From: Undibacterium piscinae
GTDB taxonomy: Bacteria; Pseudomonadota; Gammaproteobacteria; Burkholderiales; Burkholderiaceae_D
Direction of reading: 5' to 3'
DNA: 64,000 nt
Assembly (NCBI GenBank): GCA_003970805.2
Contig: CP051152.1
Coordinates: 3,968,001 to 4,032,000 of the forward strand
Position numbers and translations under genes: made by a program. Below the pieces are notes generated by a model, which did not search any database, was not told the DNA's origin, and saw only the letters and a list, made by a program, of their open reading frames with translations. The number at the start of each line of letters is the position of its first letter. The first letter of the stretch is position 1. Positions 36,452 through 45,227 of the stretch are shown one piece after another.

Positions 36452-37705
36452 CTATTGCTTAAGCATAGACGCTGTTTTCGGATAAGACAGCAAGTCTGCA
36501 AATATCTGCCAGCGCAGTTGTTGCTGGTCGCAGCTTACGCCGGGCTTAGCCGCTTGAGTTGCTTGAGTTGCTTGCGCGACTAAGCGCTCCACATATTCCT
36601 GCACCATATCCTGACCCAGATTGTAGTTGATCACATACGAGCGGTTTTTTTCTATGAAGCCTATGCGTTGGGTCGATCTTTTCTCGTCGGACAAGGCATA
36701 TTTCATCAATAGCGCGATGGCGGCAGGGCGGTCGATTTCCCCATCGAGATAGCGCTGTGCCACCATGTTGCCGGCATATGAGAGTTTTTGCAGTACAGCC
36801 TGAATCTGGTAATAGCGCTCGGCCAGTTCTGGGTTGATGCCAGCGAGCGGGAACAGTACTTGTTTTTCAAAGACCAATCGTTCTTCTGGCGGAAATGCCA
36901 CTTCTATGCCGTAATTGGCGCTGCCTTCGGCCAGAAATGACATCGGTGAGTAGAGTGGATAGACGCAGTACTCGACCCAGCCCTGGTCGTTGACCAGGTG
37001 CTTTTCCAGCAATAGGTTAAACACATGGTGGCCCGGATAGCCTTCGTGACTGGCAAGGTCAATGGCGCGGCTGATGAACATGGGGAAATCGGTGTTGACC
37101 TGGATCAGGCTATAGCTATCGCCCTTGTACCAGTTGTAGGCGCTCCAGACCTGATCCTTGACGTATTCAATCTCGAAATCTTCCTGTTCCGGCAAGGGGA
37201 TGTATTTTTTCGTGCGCTTCCGCGATTCATTGATGGCAGCGCTAAACACGGCATCGAGTTTGTCGCGCGGAATTTCAAATGTGCGGTTGTAGTCGCTAAG
37301 GCGCGGGTTTAAATCCCCTTGGCCAGGTAAAAGTTGATCGAGTTCCGCCAGGATCAGGTCAAAATCGCTTTCGTTCAAGGCCGGTGATGCGGCATCGTAC
37401 AAGGCCAGCGATTCATCGTCGAAAGACAGCATAGTTCCGTTTAATTGCAGCAAATGGGTGCGGACTGCACCTAGCTGCAACGCCAGGAATTGCTGGCGCA
37501 AGCGTTGATCCTCCGGTGCTTCCGCTAGCGCAGCGATTTGGCTGATGAGTTGATCCGCCTGCGTTATCAGATCGGGCAGGGCGAGTTTTTTTGTTTCCGC
37601 TTGCCATTCAATCGGGCCGTAATAGGCATCGACATAGGAGCTATCGTGCTGCCCTACGGCAAGTACCAGTTTTACATAGGCTACGGCGATTTGATTAAGT
37701 GTCAT
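36452..37705 (-). CDS. DUF885-like putative zinc peptidase (HEGYPGHH)
   Basis: 417 residues, no signal peptide. The motif ASHEGYPGHHVFNLL (about residues 218-232) is an HExxxHH-type zinc site as in DUF885-related proteins and distant M32-like peptidases; a second acidic ligand could be the Glu in FLAEGSANYGIE (about 262). The N-terminal half is helical. A C-terminal ATQATQAA microrepeat (about 384-391) is coded by three GTTGCTTGA-like units. The substrate is unknown. It is close to, but not clearly co-transcribed with, the neighbouring binding-protein gene. Confidence 0.7.
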   Translation of the reverse strand: MTLNQIAVAYVKLVLAVGQHDSSYVDAYYGPIEWQAETKKLALPDLITQADQLISQIAALAEAPEDQRLRQQFLALQLGAVRTHLLQLNGTMLSFDDESLALYDAASPALNESDFDLILAELDQLLPGQGDLNPRLSDYNRTFEIPRDKLDAVFSAAINESRKRTKKYIPLPEQEDFEIEYVKDQVWSAYNWYKGDSYSLIQVNTDFPMFISRAIDLASHEGYPGHHVFNLLLEKHLVNDQGWVEYCVYPLYSPMSFLAEGSANYGIEVAFPPEERLVFEKQVLFPLAGINPELAERYYQIQAVLQKLSYAGNMVAQRYLDGEIDRPAAIALLMKYALSDEKRSTQRIGFIEKNRSYVINYNLGQDMVQEYVERLVAQATQATQAAKPGVSCDQQQLRWQIFADLLSYPKTASMLKQ

Positions 37706-37797
37706 GACAGTTTTCGGATAAGGTAAAAAGTCTGACCATGCTAATTAAAAGATCAACGTATGTCTAGGGCAATCGGCCGGTATCAAAACTCCCGCTG

Positions 37798-38652
37798 TCA
37801 TTGATGCAGGGCGATCCATTCGATCTCATTGTGTGGCAGGCTGTCATCGCTCACCATGATGGCCGCCAGATCGCTGCTGAGAGCGAAGAACTCCCGCGCA
37901 TCATAGGCATTTTCGTTGACAGCTTCGGTCTGCGCTGGCTGATCCGGACGTGTCACTGTGCTGGCCATGTACAAACGCAGTGTGTGCATGTGTGCGCTTA
38001 ATTGCTCTAGTTGCAGGGGGAAGCGTAAATCCATTTCTTTAGCGCAGGCAGACATGTTCGCGGTAAAGCCGGTTTTTCTGTTCTTGAAGGAAAATGCCAA
38101 AAGGTTGTAGCTATCAAGCGAGCGGCACCACCAGACGTTTTGTTTAAATAGTGCGCGTAACTTACTGAGCAAAGGGACCAGTTTTTTGCTTTTGCCCCAC
38201 ATATTCACCACCAGGATGCCATCGTGCGTGAGTGCCTGATGGCAACTGGCATAAAACTCCCTGCTGTTAAGATCCTCGACCAAACCTTCGATATCGAAAC
38301 CATCTAGCAATATGACATCAAACGGCGTGCCTGAAGCTGCCTGATGACGGGCCAGATAATCGAGCGCATCGCAATGGATGATCTCTAGCCGTTCGTCATC
38401 GGCGGGAATCATGAATTGGTCGCGCAGGGCGATGACGTCCGCATCAATTTCCAGGGCGGTGAAGCGGCATTGCGGCAGGTGGCGATGACAAAATTTGACC
38501 AGCGAGCCACCGCCTAGCCCCACCATCAAAATATGCCGCGGTGCCGGATTTGCCAACAGGAAAGCCATCATGGCGCTGGTGTAGCCGCATAACAAATGGT
38601 CAGGCGCATTGATCTTCATGGCGCTTTGTACGGAATTTTGATTAAAGTACAT
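37798..38652 (-). CDS. Spermidine-synthase-like SAM-dependent methyltransferase, 5' end possibly lost
   Basis: 284 residues from ATG 38652. Rossmann fold with HILMVGLGGGSLVKFCHRHL (SAM/dcSAM loop), FTALEIDADVIALRDQF and DVILLDGFDIEGL. The first residues MYFNQNSVQSAMKI are an internal strand of the family, and in-frame translation upstream (SPFVVDEGNLRF, 38653-38691) still looks homologous but contains no ATG, GTG or TTG before a stop. Either a non-canonical start is used or a small deletion removed the start. The last ~60 residues extend past the fold. Confidence 0.75.
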   Translation of the reverse strand: MYFNQNSVQSAMKINAPDHLLCGYTSAMMAFLLANPAPRHILMVGLGGGSLVKFCHRHLPQCRFTALEIDADVIALRDQFMIPADDERLEIIHCDALDYLARHQAASGTPFDVILLDGFDIEGLVEDLNSREFYASCHQALTHDGILVVNMWGKSKKLVPLLSKLRALFKQNVWWCRSLDSYNLLAFSFKNRKTGFTANMSACAKEMDLRFPLQLEQLSAHMHTLRLYMASTVTRPDQPAQTEAVNENAYDAREFFALSSDLAAIMVSDDSLPHNEIEWIALHQ

Positions 38653-38998
38653 GAAACGCAGATTGCCCTCGTCAACTACAAAGGGGCTTCTTTACATGAA
38701 GCAAGCATGCGGCGCGAATGGCAATACAAAAATTTTGCGTAGCGATTTCAAATGGGCAGTTACGCCCCCTTCGTAAGCGACGAGATCACTTTGTACTTTA
38801 ACGTCGAAGGGATTAAGGAATGATGCAGGCTGATACAGCGCCAGCACGATAGTATGGTTTTAATACTAAAATTCTCTGGAATTTGCCTTTACAGCAGGAC
38901 CTCACTCGGTGTCTAAGATTTTTTATATTTGTGGCGAACTTGCTGAGTTCGGCATCTTCCGAGATAACAGGTCTTGTCAGGATCACAGGAGATGCGCA
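38653..38998. other. 346-bp divergent spacer
   Basis: Between the clipped spermidine-synthase-like gene and the sodC pseudogene. Apart from residual coding signal at 38653-38691, no gene, hairpin or tandem repeat stood out. Confidence 0.4.
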
Positions 38999-39506
38999 AT
39001 GAAATTTTCCCTTGCTTTAGTTTTGTCGCTAGCCTCTGTTAGTGTTCGCCGAGACTCTGACGCTCAATCTGATTGACGATAAAGGTGTGGTGAAATCGGC
39101 TGGTACGGTGCAGTACGATATTATGGTTTATTGCTGACGCCACAACTGAGCGCAATTCCTGCCGGTTTGCATGGCTTTCATATTCACGACAAAGCGCAAT
39201 GCCGAAGTCGATGGTAAAGTGGTCACTGGTGCTGCCGCAGGCGGGCATTGGGATCCTGAAAAAACCGGTAAACATCTGGGGCCATATACCGACAAGGGAC
39301 ATAAGGGCGATTTGCCGGCCTTGTATGTGAATGCCGAGGGTGCTGCGATTTATCCGGTATTGGCGCCGCGCCTGAAGGTGGCGGATGTGCGCGGTCATTC
39401 TCTGATGTTGCATGCGGTAAACATCTGGGGCCGTGGCGATAATCACGACGATCATCCTGCCAAATTGGGTGGTGGCGGTGCGCGTATGTGAATGCGGCGT
39501 GTTTTA
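38999..39506 (+). pseudogene. sodC: Cu/Zn superoxide dismutase, disrupted
   Basis: The start MKFSLALVLSLASV is a signal peptide with a good GGAG site. Fragments of a SodC protein follow in shifting frames: [74 protein letters not shown] and [15 protein letters not shown]. Copper/zinc ligands (HGFHIHD and the later His) are recognisable. Near 39415 a ~17-bp segment, GGTAAACATCTGGGGCC, identical to 39269-39285, is inserted between LMLHA and the expected GGDNHDDHP; the stop and the C-terminal ACGVF codons are also shifted. An active enzyme is unlikely. Confidence 0.8.
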
Positions 39507-39622
39507 AATAATCGCGCAAGTTTTCGTCTTCAAATAAAAATACCGGTGGCGATAATCCGACGATCATCCTGCCAAATTGGGTTTGCGCGTATGTTATGCG
39601 GCGTGTTTTAAATAATCGCGCA
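39433..39622. repeat. Imperfect duplication of the sodC 3' end
   Basis: Bases 39433-39515 (GTGGCGATAATCACGACGAT... to AATAATCGCGCA) reappear at about 39547-39622 with several small deletions. The two copies are separated by about 30 bp. Confidence 0.85.
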
Positions 39623-39650
39623 ATACCGGCGCCAGGCCGGTATTTTTTTT
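39622..39650. terminator. Intrinsic terminator
   Basis: AATACCGGC-gccag-GCCGGTATT followed by six T. A perfect 9-bp stem ends the sodC remnant on the plus strand; on the minus strand it follows the cupin gene. Confidence 0.9.
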
Positions 39651-39672
39651 GCATCTGGTACAGCCTTACTAC

Positions 39673-39990
39673 TTAGGCACGCGCAAATACTTTTACCAAT
39701 TGCAAAGCTTCAGTGCCCAAGGCCTCGAAAGCATAAGAGCCAGCAGCCAGACTGACGAATTGACCGGCAGCCAGACGCAATTCGTGACCGTCTACGCTGG
39801 TCTTGCAAGCACCTGTCACTACATACAAAAAGAACTCGTGACCGGCTTTGACGGCGAACTGTTGTGCCGCTTCATAGGCATTGACATACAGCTTGAAGTT
39901 TTCTTCTGGCTGATGGTGGGCGCGTATCGCTGCCTCTGTGAGTGCGCCAGAGTCTGCCTCAGACCAGGTGAGTATGGATGGTGTTGTCAT
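39673..39990 (-). CDS. Small cupin-fold protein
   Basis: 105 residues, a single cupin barrel: HEFFLYVVTGACKTSVDGHE (motif 1 region) and LAAGQFVSLAAGSYAFEALG (motif 2 region). Only part of the usual metal-ligand set is present, with H51-E52 visible and the second-motif His replaced. No enzyme activity can be assigned. It ends about 20 bp before the terminator at 39622-39650 and has its own leader. Confidence 0.75.
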   Translation of the reverse strand: MTTPSILTWSEADSGALTEAAIRAHHQPEENFKLYVNAYEAAQQFAVKAGHEFFLYVVTGACKTSVDGHELRLAAGQFVSLAAGSYAFEALGTEALQLVKVFARA

Positions 39991-40188
39991 GATAAATCCT
40001 TATAAAATAATGCCAGTGTGGTGCCGCTGCCAACCGAGCTGAGTGCTCACCTGCTTGCTGCCCTAGGTTTTTCGCGATTTTTCCGCAAGATGCGGGAGTA
40101 TAAAAGAAATCGGCCGATTCTCCTCATAATATTATTTTGATGTTACAGTGATAATTTCATTTCGACCAATTTTTACTAGGAACTTCGT

Positions 40189-40716
40189 ATGATCAAGGGA
40201 AGTTGTTTTCATCTGCGCCATCTCAAAAAAGACGAACTGCCACGGTACACAGAATTAATTAACCATCCAGATAGCAAAGGCGATTATCTTCCTTTGGAAG
40301 TGATGTTGCCCGGCATGGTAGAACAGCGATTCGAGGAGCAATCACGCTCCAAAGAAACGATGGAGATCTTTGTAATGATCGATGACGCCGGTAGCATCAT
40401 CGGTCGTGTATTTCACTTTAAGACTGTGCCATATTTTAATTCTAGGGAAATAGGCTATGGCATGTTTGCACCAGCGTCACGCGGCAAGGGCATCATGAGT
40501 GAGGCGGTGCAATTGCTGAGCGATTATCTGTTCAATACCTTGCTGATTAACCGTCTCAACATCCATATGAATGTCGATAATATCGCCTCAGAAAAGGTGG
40601 CGATCAAATGCGGTTTTAAGATGGAGGGAATCGCCCGCGGTGCTGCGTTTAGCCGGGGCAAGCATTCCGATCTCAAGATGTATGCTTTGCTGCGCGATGA
40701 ATGGGAACAGCGCTAA
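40189..40716 (+). CDS. GNAT-family N-acetyltransferase (RimJ/RimL-like)
   Basis: 175 residues. The fold runs FHLRHLKKDELPRYTELINH through IGRVFHFKTVPYFNSREIGY and the acetyl-CoA loop MFAPASRGKGIMSEAVQLLS, then LLINRLNIHMNVDNIASEKV and CGFKMEGIARGAAFSRGKHS. The RGKGI/ASEKVAIKCGFK pattern is typical of the RimJ/RimL/SpeG group. Target (protein N-terminus or small amine) is unknown. Single gene with the leader AGGAACTTCGT. Confidence 0.88.
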   Translation: MIKGSCFHLRHLKKDELPRYTELINHPDSKGDYLPLEVMLPGMVEQRFEEQSRSKETMEIFVMIDDAGSIIGRVFHFKTVPYFNSREIGYGMFAPASRGKGIMSEAVQLLSDYLFNTLLINRLNIHMNVDNIASEKVAIKCGFKMEGIARGAAFSRGKHSDLKMYALLRDEWEQR

Positions 40717-40780
40717 TTTACCTGTGTTTTAGCGTAACTGTTCAGCCTACTAGGAGCACGACAAAAAAACTAAGACCTCT

Positions 40781-40859
40781 CAACGCTGAGACGCCGAGAC
40801 GCCGAGGAAAAACGGAGAACTACTTTGCCGTTCTCAGCGTCTCAGCGTCTCAGCGTCTA
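40781..40859. repeat. Family D inverted repeat (CGCTGAGACGCCGAGACG / CGTCTCAGCGTCTCAGCG)
   Basis: Two arms, each built of 8-9 bp tandem units of GACGCYGA type, face each other over about 24 bp. A related structure with different units is at 61250-61353. Confidence 0.75.
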
Positions 40860-40890
40860 GTTAGTCGTTTGCAGCCGGATAGTCGCGCAA

Positions 40891-41484
40891 GTGAATACTC
40901 CACGCACTAATGTCAGGCAGCACATACTCGATACCGCCAAACCCATCATCCTCGGAAAAGGTTTTTCCGTGGTTGGTTTGAATGAGGTGTTAGCTGCCGC
41001 TGCCGTGCCTAAAGGCTCTTTCTATCATTACTTTAAATCCAAGGAATTGTTTGGTGAAGCTTTGCTGGAGAGTTATTTCGCCGATTACCTCGAGTATCTC
41101 GATCAGTTGCTGGGTAAGCGCGAAGGGTCTGGCGCCGAACGTCTGATGAGTTACTGGCGCGGTTGGCTGGAGTCTCAGGCCAGCGAAGATATGCAGGGTA
41201 AATGTCTGGCGGTCAAACTCGGTGGTGAAGTTTCTGATTTGTCGGAAGCGATGCGACTGGCCTTGCATCAGGGCACCGATCAGATCATTACGCGCCTGGC
41301 CGATTGCATCAGCGCCGGACTGGCTGACGGTTCGCTCAGCGGCGAGATGGATGCCCGGCATACGGCCGAAACCTTGTATGAGATGTGGCTGGGGGCAACC
41401 CTGCTGACCAAGATGCGGCGCAACCGCAGCGCCATGGAAGGCGCCATGATCGCGACGCTCAAGATGTTGAATCTAAAGTCCTGA
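40891..41484 (+). CDS. TetR/AcrR-family repressor, NemR/AcuR-like
   Basis: 197 residues from GTG 40891. The helix-turn-helix is VRQHILDTAKPIILGKGFSV and LAAAAVPKGSFYHYFKSKE; the KGSFYHYF recognition helix is typical of the TetR group that includes NemR and AcuR. The C-terminal domain has a Cys in QGKCLAVKLG (about residue 98), the place where relatives sense electrophiles by Cys. It immediately precedes the detoxification genes and the TAGAC-n5-GTCTA palindrome, so it probably represses them. Confidence 0.85.
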   Translation: MNTPRTNVRQHILDTAKPIILGKGFSVVGLNEVLAAAAVPKGSFYHYFKSKELFGEALLESYFADYLEYLDQLLGKREGSGAERLMSYWRGWLESQASEDMQGKCLAVKLGGEVSDLSEAMRLALHQGTDQIITRLADCISAGLADGSLSGEMDARHTAETLYEMWLGATLLTKMRRNRSAMEGAMIATLKMLNLKS

Positions 41485-41682
41485 GAGTGCTCGGCGCCAG
41501 ATACCAGATACGTTAGATACGGTAACTTGGTACTACTTGGTGCTGAGTAGCAGTTGAAATGATAATTATGCGGTAATAAATAAGCGGTAATATGCAGTAA
41601 CAAACCAAGCGGAGCTGATTGATCAATCAATCAAAGGAGGGGGGGCGGATAAAAAAGTTCGCTCAATTTTTTTTGCTTGATT

Positions 41683-41699
41683 CTAGACGACCAGTCTAA
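41683..41699. promoter_or_regulatory. NemR-like operator palindrome
   Basis: CTAGACGACCAGTCTAA: a perfect inverted TAGAC/GTCTA with 5-nt centre. The E. coli NemR box is TAGACC-n4-GGTCTA, so this is a close relative. It lies 35-50 bp upstream of the iron alcohol dehydrogenase start and downstream of the TetR gene, in a position to block its promoter. Confidence 0.65.
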
Positions 41700-41733
41700 T
41701 TTTGATGTTCATTGGAAATAAAGAGAGAAGCGT

Positions 41734-42891
41734 ATGCGAAATTTCGAATTCTATAATCCTACCCGTATCGTCTTCGGTACCGAGACCGTGGCAAAACTGG
41801 CCGATCTGGTGCCAGGCAATGCCCGCGTACTGATACTGTACGGTGGTGCCAGCGCCAAAACTAACGGTACTCTGGATGAAGTCAAGGCTGCCCTGGGCGA
41901 GCGCGTCGTGCTGGAATTTGCCGGCATCGAGCCCAATCCTAGTTTTGAGACCATGATGCAGGCGGTAGAACTGGTGCGTCGCGAAAAGCTCGATTTCCTG
42001 CTGGCAGTCGGTGGTGGCTCGGTGATAGACGGCACCAAATTTGTCGCCGCTGCGGTTGAATTTGAAGGTGACGCCTGGGAAATCATGCAAAAGCGCGGAC
42101 GTAACGTCAAGCGCGCATTGCCTTTCGGTAGCGTATTGACGCTGCCCGCAACCGGCTCGGAAATGAATAGCGGTGGCGTCATCATGCGCAAATCTACCCA
42201 TGAGAAATTCTCTTTCATGAGCCGCTTTGTATTCCCGCAGTTTTCCATACTTGATCCGACTAAAACTTATACCTTGCCGAAAACCCAGATCGCCAATGGC
42301 ATCGCCGACGCTTTCGTGCATGTGATCGAGCAGTATCTGACTTTCCCGGTACAAGCTTTGCCGCAAGACCGCTTTGCCGAAGGCCTGTTGCAAAGCCTGA
42401 TCGAGATCGCGCCGCAAGCCATCTCGATGGAGCAGGATTATGATACCCGCGCCAACCTGATGTGGGTGGCAACCCTGGCCTTAAATGGCCTGATCGGTGC
42501 CGGTGTGCCGCAAGACTGGGCCAGCCACATGATAGGCCATGAAATTACCGCACTGTATGGCATCGACCATGCGCGTACCCTGGCCATCGTTTTGCCTTCA
42601 CTGTTGAATGTGCAGCGCGAACACAAACGTGCCAAATTGCTGCAATACGCAGAACGCGTCTGGCACATCAGCGAAGGCACTGAAGAGCAGCGCATCGATC
42701 AGGCGATCTTGCGTACCCGCGAATTCTTCGAGGGCCTGGGAATTCAGACCCGCTTGTCCGGCTATCAGTTGGGCGAGGACGCGATAGACGCTATCTTGCT
42801 GCAACTCGAGGCACATGGTATGACGACGCTAGGTGAACAGCAAAATATCACTTTAGAGGTCAGCCGCGTGATTTTGCAGGGCGCACTGTAA
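41734..42891 (+). CDS. Iron-containing alcohol dehydrogenase (YqhD-like)
   Basis: 385 residues. N-terminal nucleotide domain with VLILYGGASAKTNGTLDEVK and the GGGS loop AVGGGSVIDGTKFVAAA; GSEMNSGGVIM follows. Metal ligands lie in the C-terminal helical domain: Asp and His in IADAFVHVIEQYLTFP, and His in MIGHEITALYGIDHARTLAI. The YqhD type uses NADPH to reduce short aldehydes, including reactive products of lipid peroxidation. It is the first gene of the plus-strand cluster behind the NemR-like operator. Confidence 0.92.
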   Translation: MRNFEFYNPTRIVFGTETVAKLADLVPGNARVLILYGGASAKTNGTLDEVKAALGERVVLEFAGIEPNPSFETMMQAVELVRREKLDFLLAVGGGSVIDGTKFVAAAVEFEGDAWEIMQKRGRNVKRALPFGSVLTLPATGSEMNSGGVIMRKSTHEKFSFMSRFVFPQFSILDPTKTYTLPKTQIANGIADAFVHVIEQYLTFPVQALPQDRFAEGLLQSLIEIAPQAISMEQDYDTRANLMWVATLALNGLIGAGVPQDWASHMIGHEITALYGIDHARTLAIVLPSLLNVQREHKRAKLLQYAERVWHISEGTEEQRIDQAILRTREFFEGLGIQTRLSGYQLGEDAIDAILLQLEAHGMTTLGEQQNITLEVSRVILQGAL

Positions 42892-42963
42892 GTACTGAAC
42901 CCTTAGCTGGAATCCCTGAAAAACATCCCTACCAAGATCCATACAAATTAATAGGTCGAAATT

Positions 42964-44025
42964 ATGTCAACTAACAACACGCAACATTCCCATATCAATC
43001 GTCAGATCACGCTTCGTTCACGTCCGGTTGGCGCGCCAACTGCTGCCAATTTCCATTTGCAGGAAACCGTGGTGCCTAGCCCGGCCGCCGGTCAGGTATT
43101 GCTGCGCAGCCTGTACCTGTCGCTGGATCCTTACATGCGCGGTCGTATGAGCGAGGCTAAGTCGTATGCCGATCCGGTTGCGCTGGGCGAAGTCATGTTA
43201 GGCGCTACCGTGTCGCGGGTAGAGAACTCGCAGCATCCGGATTATCAGGCCGGCGATCTGGTACTGGCTTTTGGCGGCTGGCAGGATTTCGTTTTGTCCG
43301 ATGGCACTGGCCTGAGTAAGCTGGCACCGGGTATGGCGCATCCTTCGCTGGCGCTGGGCGTGCTCGGCATGCCAGGGTTTACCGCCTACATGGGCTTGCT
43401 TGATATCGGCCAGCCTAAAGCCGGTGAAACCGTCGTGGTGGCAGCTGCCAGCGGTGCGGTTGGCTCGGTCGTTGGGCAGATCGCCAAACTCAAGGGTTGT
43501 CATGTGGTCGGTATCGCCGGTGGCGCAGACAAGTGCCGCTCGGTGGTCGAAGAGCTGGGTTTTGATGTCTGTATCGATCACCGCAGTCCGGATTTTGCGG
43601 CGCAATTGGCGGCCGCTTGCCCTAAAGGGATAGACGTGTATTTTGAAAACGTCGGTGGTGCCGTGTTTGATGCGGTCTTGCCTTTGCTAAATACGGCAGC
43701 GCGGGTTCCGCTGTGCGGCCTGATCGCCCACTATAATGATACCGCCTTGCCGGAAGGTCCGGATCGCCTCGGCCTGCTGACCCGCACCATCCTGACCAAA
43801 CGCATCAAGCTGCAAGGCTTCATCATTTTTGATGACTACGGTCATCGCTATCCTGAATTCCTGAGTCAGATGAGCAACTGGCTGAAAGAGGGCAAGATCA
43901 AGTTCCGCGAAGATATTGTCGAGGGGCTGGAACATGCGCCACAAGCCTTCATCGGCCTCTTGGAAGGAAAGAACTTCGGCAAGCTGGTGGTGAAAGTCGC
44001 CCCGGATGCCGCATCGAACGCTTAA
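42964..44025 (+). CDS. curA: NADP-dependent oxidoreductase of the MDR superfamily (CurA/leukotriene B4 dehydrogenase-like)
   Basis: 353 residues. The opening QITLRSRPVGAPTAANFHLQ and the YLSLDPYMRGRMSEAKSYAD block are CurA/PTGR-type. The dinucleotide loop is VVVAAASGAVGSVVGQIAKL (about 158-177); a Tyr-rich C-terminus includes GFIIFDDYGHRYPEFL. The family reduces the C=C bond of enones and alkenals with NADPH. There is no zinc site. It lies 72 bp after the alcohol dehydrogenase and 43 bp before the OYE gene, so a shared transcript is likely. Confidence 0.88.
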   Translation: MSTNNTQHSHINRQITLRSRPVGAPTAANFHLQETVVPSPAAGQVLLRSLYLSLDPYMRGRMSEAKSYADPVALGEVMLGATVSRVENSQHPDYQAGDLVLAFGGWQDFVLSDGTGLSKLAPGMAHPSLALGVLGMPGFTAYMGLLDIGQPKAGETVVVAAASGAVGSVVGQIAKLKGCHVVGIAGGADKCRSVVEELGFDVCIDHRSPDFAAQLAAACPKGIDVYFENVGGAVFDAVLPLLNTAARVPLCGLIAHYNDTALPEGPDRLGLLTRTILTKRIKLQGFIIFDDYGHRYPEFLSQMSNWLKEGKIKFREDIVEGLEHAPQAFIGLLEGKNFGKLVVKVAPDAASNA

Positions 44026-44068
44026 TGATTAGCGTCACTCAAGAATCCCCAAAATACAAGGAAACACG

Positions 44069-45133
44069 ATGTTATTTACCCCACTTAAAGCTGGTGCCCT
44101 GAACCTGGCTAACCGCATGCTGATGGCGCCGTTGACGCGCGCACGCGCCGGCCTTAGCCACATGCCCAATGACTTGATGGCGGAATATTACGCCCAGCGC
44201 GCCAGCGCCGGTCTGATCATTACCGAATGCACGATGATCGCGCCGGATACCTCGGCATTTGTCGCCGAGCCTGGCATCTACACGCCAGAACAAGTGGCTG
44301 CATGGAAAAAAGTGACCGAGGCGGTGCACGCCAAGGGCGGCCAGATCGTCATGCAGATCTGGCACTCCGGTCGCGCAGCCCACCCGGCGATTAATCACGG
44401 CGCGGCCAATCTGGCGCCAAGCGCTATCGCGATAGAAGGTGAGATCCAGACCCTGGACGGCAAAGTGCCGCATGCCATCCCGCACGCCTTAACGACGGAT
44501 GAAATTGCCGGTGTGGTGCAAGCTTTTGCCAATGCCGCTAAAAGTGCGATAGCGGCAGGTTTTGACGGGGTAGAAGTGCACGGTGCCAACGGTTACCTGA
44601 TCGACCAGTTCTTGCGTGATAGCGCCAACCAGCGCACCGATAGTTACGGCGGCACTATGGAAAACCGCGCGCGTTTTCTGTTTGAAGTGCTGACTGCGGT
44701 TAGCGCGGCAATCGGTTCGGAACGCGTCGGGCTGCGTTTGTCACCGCTGAATAGCTTCAACAGCATGCAAGACAGCGACCCTATCGGCCTGACAGAATTT
44801 TTGGCGACCCGCTTAAACGATTTCAAGCTGGCCTACCTGCATGTGATGCGCGCCGATTTCTTCCAGATCCAGACCGGCGATGTCATGTCTGTCGCCCGCA
44901 AACACTACCAGGGCGTGTTGATCGGCAATATGGGCTATAGCAGCGATGAAGCGGCAGCGGCGATACAAGAGAATAAGCTCGATGCGGTGGCGTTTGGTAC
45001 AGGCTTTTTAGCCAATCCGGATTTCCCGGCACGCGTTAAAGCGGGTGGTGCAATGAATGCTCCTGATCAGGCGACGTTCTATACCCCGGGCGCAAAAGGC
45101 TATACCGATTATCCCGGCATGCTCGCTGCTTAA
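44069..45133 (+). CDS. nemA: N-ethylmaleimide reductase-like Old Yellow Enzyme
   Basis: 354 residues, an FMN beta/alpha barrel. MLFTPLKAGALNLANRMLMA and PLTRARAG at the start, GQIVMQIWHSGRAAHP (about 90-105, flavin site), VEVHGANGYLIDQFLRDSAN with the proton-donor Tyr region, and GFLANPDFPARVKAG near the end. OYEs of this class reduce activated alkenes and electrophilic nitro compounds. In E. coli nemA is regulated with nemR, matching the operator seen here. Confidence 0.92.
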   Translation: MLFTPLKAGALNLANRMLMAPLTRARAGLSHMPNDLMAEYYAQRASAGLIITECTMIAPDTSAFVAEPGIYTPEQVAAWKKVTEAVHAKGGQIVMQIWHSGRAAHPAINHGAANLAPSAIAIEGEIQTLDGKVPHAIPHALTTDEIAGVVQAFANAAKSAIAAGFDGVEVHGANGYLIDQFLRDSANQRTDSYGGTMENRARFLFEVLTAVSAAIGSERVGLRLSPLNSFNSMQDSDPIGLTEFLATRLNDFKLAYLHVMRADFFQIQTGDVMSVARKHYQGVLIGNMGYSSDEAAAAIQENKLDAVAFGTGFLANPDFPARVKAGGAMNAPDQATFYTPGAKGYTDYPGMLAA

Positions 45134-45227
45134 TTCAGATTATCAAGCTATTGAGCTTATTGAAAATAATCAGGGTGCGTAGCGACAGGCTCGCGCTGCA
45201 CCCCTCTACCACCTACAAGGATTTAAC

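Noticed and set aside
45142..45215. GGGTGC...GCACCC hairpin between the OYE and DJ-1 genes as a terminator
   Set aside because: Only 6 bp pair well and no T-tract follows; too weak to call.
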